This document shows positions 1 to 5,185 of a stretch of DNA of 5,185 nucleotides, piece after piece. The stretch comes from an uncultured Sphingomonadaceae bacterium (GTDB lineage: Bacteria > Pseudomonadota > Alphaproteobacteria > Sphingomonadales > Sphingomonadaceae). Below the pieces are notes generated by a model. That model saw nothing but the letters and a program-made list of their open reading frames with translations, was not told the origin of the DNA and did no database searches. The translations under genes and the position numbers were made by a program. Within the stretch, counting starts at the first letter, position 1. Each line of letters starts with the position of its first letter. The stretch spans positions 1-5,185 of the forward strand of contig CALLWN010000252.1 in NCBI GenBank assembly GCA_938016505.1, written 5' to 3'.

Positions 1-1313
1 GGGCTGTTGACCGCCCGCCGGAACAGGAGGTCGTCGGCCGGCACGAGCGCCCTGAACATGTCGAGGAGATTGCCTGCGATCGTCATCTCGGTGACAGGCT
101 CGGCCACCTTGCCGTCGCGGATCGCAAAGCCCGCGGCACCCCGGCTGTAGTCGCCGGTCAAGCCGTTGACCCCCATGCCGATCAGTTCGGTCACGAGAAA
201 GCCGAGCCCAATGTCGGCTATGAGGTCGGCCACGCTCCGCGCGCCGGGTTCCAGCCACAGGTTGCTCGTCGAAACCCCGGGCGCAGTTCCGGCACTCCGG
301 CTGGCGTGGCCGGTCGGGGCGCGGCCAAGCTGCCGGGCCGAGGCGGAATCGCACAGCGGGGCCCCGAGGACGCCATCTTCGACCAGGCAGACCCGCCGGG
401 TCGGCAGGCCCTCGCCGTCGAACGGGCGGGAGCGACGCCCGCGCGGCAGCAGCGGGTCGTCGACCACCCGGATGCCGGGTGCGAACAGCTGCTGACCTTC
501 CCGTCCGAGAAGGAAGCTCGTCCTGCGCGCAAGCGATGGGCCGGACATGGCCGAGGCGAGGTGCCCGAGAAGGCTCGCAGCCACCCGCTGGTCGAACACG
601 ACCGGCATTGCCCCGGTCGCAAGGCGGATCGGGTTCAGCCGGGCGACGGCGCGTCTGCCCGCCGACTGGCCGATCGCGTCGGCTCCCTCGAGGTCGGCGA
701 AGTGGCGGGAGTCGCTCCAGTCATAGTCGCGCTGCTTCCCGTCGCCTTCGCCTGCGATGGCCACCGCCGAGATCGAGACGCTCGTGCTTTCCTGGACCCC
801 GGCAAAGCCGTGGCTCGTCGCCAGCGCGACGATCCCTGTGCCGGCGGCAGCCGAGGCCCCTTCGCTGCTGGTCACGCCGGCGACGGCAAGTGCAGCGCCA
901 TCGGCCGCCTCGGCCATTGCCCGCAAGGCCTCGGACGAGACCGACCCTGCGGCGGGATCGAAGGTCTCGAGATCGGGAAAGGGACCGTGCGCGAGCAGCT
1001 CTTCGGGCGCGAGCCCGGCGAAGGGATCCTCCGGCGCAAGCCGCGCCATGGCGACTGCGCGCTCCGCCGCCTCGGCGAGCGCCCGGTCCGAGAGGTCGGA
1101 CGTCGACACCTGCGCCGATCGCGCCCCGACAAACACCCTGAGCCCGAGCTCGATCCCCTCGGATCGGGTCGCATCCTCGAGCACGCCCATCCGCACCGTG
1201 ACCGACTGGGACGACTCGCCAACGACGATCACGTCGGCAGTCTCGGCGCCCGCCGTTCGCGCGGCACCGAGTGCCCGTTCCGCCGCCTCGAGGGCCTCGG
1301 TTTTCGCCAGCAT
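1..1313 (-). CDS. pmbA: PmbA/TldE-family protein (TldD partner), 3' end cut by window edge
   Basis: PmbA (TldE) is the regulatory half of the cytoplasmic TldD/TldE protease, which in other bacteria matures microcin B17, degrades the CcdA antitoxin and trims modified peptides. The frame reads 437 residues without a stop from the ATG at 1313 and runs off the left edge. It ends in RRAVNS plus a partial codon CC, which matches the family's usual VNSP tail, so about ten residues are missing. Family landmarks are RTSFLLG (274-280), FAPGIRVVDDP (287-297 or so), FDGEG (298-302), LVEDGVLGAPL (310-320), TGHA (334-337), SNLWLEPG (350-357), GFLVTELIGMGVNGLTGDYSRG (about 381-402) and TIAGNLLDMF (411-420). 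No HExxxH zinc motif is present, as expected for the TldE rather than the TldD subunit. The start codon shares its A with the ubiA stop codon, and only a weak GGGG lies 11 nt upstream, so translation is probably coupled. The substrate in this organism is unknown. Confidence 0.93.
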   Translation of the reverse strand, partial: MLAKTEALEAAERALGAARTAGAETADVIVVGESSQSVTVRMGVLEDATRSEGIELGLRVFVGARSAQVSTSDLSDRALAEAAERAVAMARLAPEDPFAGLAPEELLAHGPFPDLETFDPAAGSVSSEALRAMAEAADGAALAVAGVTSSEGASAAAGTGIVALATSHGFAGVQESTSVSISAVAIAGEGDGKQRDYDWSDSRHFADLEGADAIGQSAGRRAVARLNPIRLATGAMPVVFDQRVAASLLGHLASAMSGPSLARRTSFLLGREGQQLFAPGIRVVDDPLLPRGRRSRPFDGEGLPTRRVCLVEDGVLGAPLCDSASARQLGRAPTGHASRSAGTAPGVSTSNLWLEPGARSVADLIADIGLGFLVTELIGMGVNGLTGDYSRGAAGFAIRDGKVAEPVTEMTIAGNLLDMFRALVPADDLLFRRAVNS

Positions 1314-2218
1314 CACCACGCATACCCCGGTACGGGCAGGATGACGGCGAACGCTGCAGCGAGAAGCGCGCCGGCCGTCACGTTGCTTCGGAACCTGACC
1401 AGCGCGTTGTCGACCGAGCCGGGCACGAAGGTCAGCGCCTGCCAGCCCAGGTGCAGCGTGGCCGGCACCAGTGCCAGCAGCACGAGCGGATCTGGTCTGA
1501 CCATGAGGAGCGCTGCGCTGCAGCCCAGGATGGCTGCGGCGTAGAAGCCGGCGACGGCAGGCTTGAGCCGATCGCCAAGCCGGCGTGCGCTCGACTTGAT
1601 CCCGGCGAGTGCGTCATCCTCGCGGTCCTGCGCCGCGTAGATGCTGTCATAGCCCAGCGTCCAGGCGACGAGGCCGGCGTAGGCTGCAGCAAGTGCCGGA
1701 ACCGGGGCTGGGCTCGCCCCGCAGGCCCAGCCAACCAGAAGCCCCCAATTGAAGGTGAGCCCGAGCCACGCCTGCGGCCACCAAGTGATCCGCTTCATGA
1801 ACGGGTAGGCGGCCACGAGCCCGATCGAGGCCAGCGCGATCACCTGCGCCCGCGCCGGCAGCTGGAGCAGCACCACAAGCCCGACCAGCGACAGCGCAAC
1901 GAGAAACAGCCATGCCGCGCCCACCGGAATGGCCCCGCTCGCCACCGGCCGTGCCGCCGTGCGGGCCACCCGGGCGTCGAGGTCGCGATCGACAATGTCG
2001 TTGTAGACGCACCCCGCCGACCGCATCGCAATCGCACCCACGAGGAACCAGGGCAGCAGCGCAACCGCGTGCCAGTCGCCTGCGAGGGCAACGCCCATGG
2101 CGCAGGGCCAGAACAAAAGCCACAGCCCGGCCGGCCGGTCGAACCGTGCCAGCCGCGCATAGAGCCGGGCCCGTTCCGGCAGCCAGTCCACCCAGCTGTT
2201 CACGGCATCAGGTGTCAT
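1313..2218 (-). CDS. ubiA: 4-hydroxybenzoate polyprenyltransferase UbiA
   Basis: UbiA is an inner-membrane prenyltransferase that transfers a polyprenyl chain to C3 of 4-hydroxybenzoate, the membrane-committing step of ubiquinone synthesis, using Mg2+. Numbered from the ATG at 2218 (301 aa, normal for the family), the N-terminus carries the typical RFDRPAGLWLLFWPC segment (about 25-39). The first Asp-rich motif is NDIVDRDLD (73-81) and the second is YDSIYAAQDREDD (190-202), followed by AGIKSSARRLG. These motifs bind the Mg-diphosphate of the prenyl donor. About nine hydrophobic segments are visible, roughly at 31-48, 52-68, 98-118, 124-138, 151-168, 171-190, 221-240, 245-258 and 280-298. The frame also opens at a TTG at 2254 (313 aa). 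I prefer the ATG because GGTAGG lies 9 nt before it and homology begins after it. The gene follows the patatin gene by 50 bp and overlaps pmbA by one base. Another UbiA-family prenyltransferase is possible, but the motifs fit UbiA proper. Confidence 0.94.
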   Translation of the reverse strand: MTPDAVNSWVDWLPERARLYARLARFDRPAGLWLLFWPCAMGVALAGDWHAVALLPWFLVGAIAMRSAGCVYNDIVDRDLDARVARTAARPVASGAIPVGAAWLFLVALSLVGLVVLLQLPARAQVIALASIGLVAAYPFMKRITWWPQAWLGLTFNWGLLVGWACGASPAPVPALAAAYAGLVAWTLGYDSIYAAQDREDDALAGIKSSARRLGDRLKPAVAGFYAAAILGCSAALLMVRPDPLVLLALVPATLHLGWQALTFVPGSVDNALVRFRSNVTAGALLAAAFAVILPVPGYAW

Positions 2219-2227
2219 GGCCCGCTG

Positions 2228-2233
2228 CCTACC
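2228..2233 (-). promoter_or_regulatory. Putative ribosome-binding site of ubiA
   Basis: The minus strand reads GGTAGG here, 9 nt before the ATG at 2218. It is a moderate match to the anti-Shine-Dalgarno sequence and supports the ATG over the longer TTG start at 2254. Confidence 0.5.
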
Positions 2234-2268
2234 GGCCCATTGGCGCGGCGGCAACGCGGCACGGCGTG

Positions 2269-4473
2269 TCAGAACAGCCGGCCCAGGATGAGGTAGAGCG
2301 CCTGGCCCTGCCCGTTTGCGCCGCCAGCGAAGGTGAGCGGGCCGAGCGGCGTATCCGCCGAGATGAACAGGCTTCCGGCCGGCAGGAGGCCCGGCGCGCC
2401 CCAGCTTTCAAAGGCATTGCCCAGCTCGAGCGATCCTCCGACATAGAGGGGGAGGTCGACGATCGGGCTTTTCTCAAACAGCCGATAATAGGCGACCGCG
2501 CGGCCAAGAAGGACATGTCGGCCCAGCAGTTCGTTCGGCGAAAGCCCAGACAGACGAAGAAACCCGCCCAACCTGAAATCGCCGAGAATGAGGTCGGTAT
2601 CGGACAGGGTGGTGCCGAAGTCCGCACCGAGGATGAGGGTGGTGCGCTTGCGCGTCATCGGCGCGTAAAAACGGCCGAATAGGCGACTGTAGCTGAGGTC
2701 TCCACCGAGAGCGGTCACATGGTCCTCGAGGATGACCTCGCCGAACAGGCCGCGCTTGGGGTAGTTGACGTCGTCAAGGCGGTCGGCCGTGAACTGGATT
2801 TGCCAGTTCATGGCCTCAAGCTTGCCATCATCGGGCAGCGGGAGCGGATCGGCATCGAGGTCGAGCCCGGAGCGGAGAAGCCCGAAGCGCAACTCGCCCC
2901 AGCGGTCGATCAGCATCCCGCCGTCGAGCCGGAAGCCGATCTCCCTGGTCCGCACTGTCAGCAACGGGACGCCATCATCGTAGAGCAGCGTGTCGCGCCG
3001 CGACACGAAGGGACCGGCTTCGGCGAAGAATTTTCCGAACTCGCGATAGAAGGAGGAGTTGAGGAGGATATCCTCGCCGATCCTGATGTCGGTTCGCCAT
3101 TCGATCCCGGTCGCACCGAGGTTGCGGTCGGTATAGGCCATGCCGATGCCGAACGCGTTCTGGCGGTTGAAGTCGGTCGAAAGCGTCAGGCCGAACTGGA
3201 AGAAGTTGCTCTGGCTCGGATCCCCGGTGGCGGTGATCACCATGCGCTCGCCAAGCCCTGGGACCGGCTCGAACGTGTAGCGGACCGAACGGAAGTAACC
3301 GGTTGCGAACACCGCGTTCAGGTCGCGGGTCATGCGCTCGGGGTCGTGGTTCTCGCCCGGTGCCACCGTCACCATCCTCGCGATCTGGCGGTCCGGCATG
3401 TCGGAATCGTTCCTGACCTCGACGAAGCCGATGGGAGGCGGCGGTGGGGGCCTTCGCGCAGCCCGGGCCGCCAGATGGGCTCTCCAGCCCTCCTCGTCGA
3501 GAGCAAGGCCGCGCAGCTGGGCAACCGCTGCCAGCCCCGCCTCGCGCCCCCGCGCGATGGCCACCGCAGAGGCCGCGAAGTCGGTCATCGCGATGCCATC
3601 GATGTCGGGCCGGATCAGCACATCGCGGTGGCCGAGCGACTTCAGCTGCCGGTCGACCGCCTCCCGCCCGAGCAGCAGCTGGAGCTGGTCAAGCACATTG
3701 ACGAAGCTCTTAATCTCCTCGCGCTTGAGGAGCGGCGAGCCGACATCGACGACGATCACGACATCGACCCCCATGGCCCGGGCCACATCGACCGGCACAT
3801 TGTCGACGATCCCCCCATCGACCAGCAGGAGGCCTTCGCGCTCGACCGGCGGCAGGCCACCCGGCACCGACATGCTCGCAAACACGGCCGTTACGAGATC
3901 GCCCCTGTCCAGAACCACGGCGCGGCCGGTGGTGATGTCTGCGGCGACCGCGCGGAAAGGGATCGGCAGGTTGTCGAAGTCGCGGACGCTGCGGGCCACG
4001 GCCAGCTTCTCGGCAAGGGTCAGGTAGAGATCCTGGCCGCGCAGCAGCCCGGGCGGCAGCACGACGCCCTTGTCGTCGAAGGCGAGGCGGAAGTTGATGA
4101 GATTGTCCCGCTCGTCGCGCTTGCGCCGGAAGGTCAGCCGGTCGCGCGGAATCCGGTCGGTGAAGAGGTTCGCCCAGTCGATATCCCTGGTGACCTCGAC
4201 GAGGCCGTCGGCGTCAATGCCGGATGCGTAGAGGCTCCCCACCACCGCGCCCATGCTGGTGCCGGCAATGGCATGCACCGGCACCCGGTACTCCTCGAGC
4301 ACCTGGAGCACGCCGACATGCGCAAACCCCTTGGCCCCGCCCCCGCCGAGGACAAGGCCGATTCGCGGCGCCCCAGTTGCAGCCGCCGGCTCCAATGGCA
4401 GCGTCGCGATGGAGAGAAGGAGGGCCCACAGGGCCAGCCAGTCTGGAACGCCACGCATGCCGCCGCCGTGCAC
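2269..4473 (-). CDS. Secreted patatin-like phospholipase with POTRA and outer-membrane barrel (type Vd, PlpD-like)
   Basis: A predicted serine lipase/phospholipase of the patatin family, exported and tethered to or secreted through the outer membrane. Numbered from the GTG at 4473 (734 aa), the order is: signal peptide with a hydrophobic core at about 12-27 and likely cleavage near AAATGA (30-35); patatin domain from about 37 to 320; proline run 342-347; POTRA-like domain about 348-417; and Omp85-type barrel about 421-734 ending in ILGRLF. The terminal Phe is typical of outer-membrane barrels. The catalytic elements are intact: oxyanion loop GGGGAKG (43-49), nucleophile Ser73 in GTSMG, and Asp219 in DGG, which form the Ser-Asp dyad. 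Length and domain order match type Vd autotransporters such as PlpD (roughly 730 aa). The frame is also open from ATGs at 4536 and 4458. I chose the GTG because GAGGA lies 8 nt upstream. The 4536 start would overlap the preceding gene and spoil the signal peptide, whereas 4458 is a reasonable alternative (729 aa). The substrate, and whether the lipase is released, cannot be told. Confidence 0.93.
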   Translation of the reverse strand: MHGGGMRGVPDWLALWALLLSIATLPLEPAAATGAPRIGLVLGGGGAKGFAHVGVLQVLEEYRVPVHAIAGTSMGAVVGSLYASGIDADGLVEVTRDIDWANLFTDRIPRDRLTFRRKRDERDNLINFRLAFDDKGVVLPPGLLRGQDLYLTLAEKLAVARSVRDFDNLPIPFRAVAADITTGRAVVLDRGDLVTAVFASMSVPGGLPPVEREGLLLVDGGIVDNVPVDVARAMGVDVVIVVDVGSPLLKREEIKSFVNVLDQLQLLLGREAVDRQLKSLGHRDVLIRPDIDGIAMTDFAASAVAIARGREAGLAAVAQLRGLALDEEGWRAHLAARAARRPPPPPPIGFVEVRNDSDMPDRQIARMVTVAPGENHDPERMTRDLNAVFATGYFRSVRYTFEPVPGLGERMVITATGDPSQSNFFQFGLTLSTDFNRQNAFGIGMAYTDRNLGATGIEWRTDIRIGEDILLNSSFYREFGKFFAEAGPFVSRRDTLLYDDGVPLLTVRTREIGFRLDGGMLIDRWGELRFGLLRSGLDLDADPLPLPDDGKLEAMNWQIQFTADRLDDVNYPKRGLFGEVILEDHVTALGGDLSYSRLFGRFYAPMTRKRTTLILGADFGTTLSDTDLILGDFRLGGFLRLSGLSPNELLGRHVLLGRAVAYYRLFEKSPIVDLPLYVGGSLELGNAFESWGAPGLLPAGSLFISADTPLGPLTFAGGANGQGQALYLILGRLF
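2989..3007. repeat. Perfect 19-bp palindrome within the patatin barrel-coding region
   Basis: Two 9-bp arms, CGTGTCGCG at 2989-2997 and CGCGACACG at 2999-3007, are exact inverted repeats around a single C at 2998. The site lies inside coding sequence for a barrel segment reading FVSRRDTLL. No T-run follows, so it does not look like an intrinsic terminator. It may be a chance result of GC-rich codons such as TCG-CGG-CGC-GAC. Confidence 0.6.
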
Positions 4474-4481
4474 AGCGCCAG

Positions 4482-4486
4482 TCCTC
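4482..4486 (-). promoter_or_regulatory. Ribosome-binding site deciding the patatin GTG start
   Basis: The minus strand reads GAGGA here, 8 nt before the GTG at 4473. It is the best Shine-Dalgarno match in the 31-bp gap after the acyl ligase stop codon. The ATG at 4458 is preceded only by a GGCGGCGGC run, so the GTG is favoured. Confidence 0.55.
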
Positions 4487-4504
4487 AAACACAAGGCCAA
4501 TCGC

Positions 4505-5185
4505 TCAGGCGGCGTGGTCGAGCGGTACGATTTCACCCGAAAGATAGAGCGCGCGGGCCTTGGAACGGCTGAGCTTGCCGGAGGTCGTGCGCGGCAGGGT
4601 CTTGGGCGGCACCAGCTCGACGAGGCAGTTCATTCCCGTCAGCTGTCGCACCTTCTGGCGGATCACCTGTTTCAGCCGGTCGCGCTCGGCAGGATCGGTC
4701 GTTCGGCACTGCACGAGGACGACTGGCATCTCCTCGCCGCTCGGCAAGGTGACGGCGAAGGCCGCGATGTCGCCAGCCTTGAACCCTTCGAGCTGTTCGA
4801 TCGCCCACTCGATGTCCTGCGGCCAGTGGTTTCGGCCATTGAGGATGATCATGTCCTTGGCGCGGCCGACGATGAACAGGTGACCATTGACGAGATAGCC
4901 CATGTCGCCGGTGTCGAGCCAGCCGTCGTCGGTCAGGCAGGCCCGCGTTGCCGCCTCGTCGCGGAAATAGCCGGCCATCAGGCTCGGACCGCTCACGAAG
5001 ACGCGGCCGATTTCGCGGTCGGGAAGGGCGGCGCCCTTGTCGTCGCGGATCTCGACCCGGTGCCCCGCGATTGCCGGCCCGCAGTCGACGATCGCCCGGT
5101 AGCGCACCGGCCGATTTGGCTCCCCCGTCATGACGAGCTCCGCACTGGCGCCGGCCAGCCTGCGCTCATCGACGAGATCGCAGAC
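4505..5185 (-). CDS. Fatty acyl-AMP ligase-like adenylate-forming enzyme, 5' end cut by window edge
   Basis: This is the C-terminal 226 residues of an ANL-superfamily enzyme, which activates a carboxylic acid, most likely a fatty acid, with ATP and passes it to an acyl carrier protein or CoA. The frame stays open to the right edge. The ATG at 5131 is internal, because the 18 codons before it continue the protein (VCDLVDERRLAG...). Visible core motifs, numbered from the window edge, are GYFRDEAAT (about 72-80), GWLDTGDMGYL (88-98) with the ATP-ribose-binding Asp94, the hinge region with GRAKDMIILNGRNHWPQDIE (107-126), and a C-terminal PRTTSGKLSRSKAR (198-211) with the catalytic Lys204. NGRNHWPQDIE is characteristic of fatty acyl-AMP ligases rather than ordinary FadD acyl-CoA ligases. 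The diagnostic N-domain insertion is outside the window, so FAAL versus acyl-CoA or acyl-ACP synthetase is not settled. The stop lies 31 bp before the patatin start, which suggests co-transcription. Confidence 0.88.
   Translation of the reverse strand, partial: VCDLVDERRLAGASAELVMTGEPNRPVRYRAIVDCGPAIAGHRVEIRDDKGAALPDREIGRVFVSGPSLMAGYFRDEAATRACLTDDGWLDTGDMGYLVNGHLFIVGRAKDMIILNGRNHWPQDIEWAIEQLEGFKAGDIAAFAVTLPSGEEMPVVLVQCRTTDPAERDRLKQVIRQKVRQLTGMNCLVELVPPKTLPRTTSGKLSRSKARALYLSGEIVPLDHAA

Noticed and set aside
721..1323. 200-codon minus-strand open frame overlapping pmbA
   Set aside because: It is an alternate frame of pmbA with an Arg/Gly-rich translation. The true frame shows TldE family motifs throughout.
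306..1544. 412-codon open frame on the plus strand opposite pmbA and the end of ubiA
   Set aside because: It is low-complexity, Arg/Gly-rich, has no domain, and crosses the junction of two well-supported minus-strand genes. It is a GC-driven shadow.
2219..2268. Possible terminator or hairpin in the gap between the patatin gene and ubiA
   Set aside because: Only short, mismatched inverted repeats are present (ATGGGCC against GGGCCAT, and CACGCCGTG), with no T-run. This is not enough to call a terminator.
1271..2296. 341-codon open frame on the plus strand opposite ubiA
   Set aside because: It has a polar, Pro/Arg/His-rich composition opposite a membrane protein with both UbiA Asp motifs. It is an antisense shadow.
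4474..4504. Promoter in the gap between the acyl ligase and the patatin gene
   Set aside because: The gap is 31 bp, carries a ribosome-binding site, and shows no recognisable -35/-10 pair.
2719..4572. 617-codon open frame on the plus strand opposite the patatin gene
   Set aside because: It is antisense to a gene with clear catalytic motifs. Its translation is rich in charged residues, His and Pro with no recognisable domain, as expected from the reverse frame of GC-biased codons.

Overview
The window is GC-rich, densely packed coding DNA with every gene on the minus strand. It is read here from the right edge to the left edge. The high GC content and the alphaproteobacterial look of the UbiA protein (a YAAQDREDD second aspartate motif) suggest an alphaproteobacterium. 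Sphingomonadales is my best guess, but this rests on protein style, not on a search.

Layout in transcription order: (1) 5185-4505, the C-terminal part of an adenylate-forming enzyme that looks most like a fatty acyl-AMP ligase and continues beyond the right edge; (2) about 4473-2269, a secreted patatin-like phospholipase fused to a POTRA-like domain and an outer-membrane beta barrel, the type Vd (PlpD-like) architecture; (3) 2218-1313, UbiA, the membrane 4-hydroxybenzoate polyprenyltransferase of ubiquinone synthesis; (4) 1313-1, PmbA/TldE, the non-catalytic partner of the TldD metalloprotease, missing only its last few residues at the left edge.

The gaps are 31 bp and 50 bp, and the last junction is a one-base TGATG overlap, so the four genes could be one transcript. 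I see no convincing promoter or terminator between them. There is no gene-free stretch of 300 bases, and no tRNA, rRNA, CRISPR array or mobile element.

The first pair share a lipid theme: a lipase displayed at or secreted through the outer membrane, next to an enzyme that activates free fatty acids. The second pair are housekeeping genes for quinone synthesis and peptide or protein maturation. No wholly new system is evident. The most interesting items are the pairing of the acyl ligase with the type Vd-like patatin, a GTG start for the patatin supported by a ribosome-binding site, and a perfect 19-bp palindrome inside the barrel-coding region.
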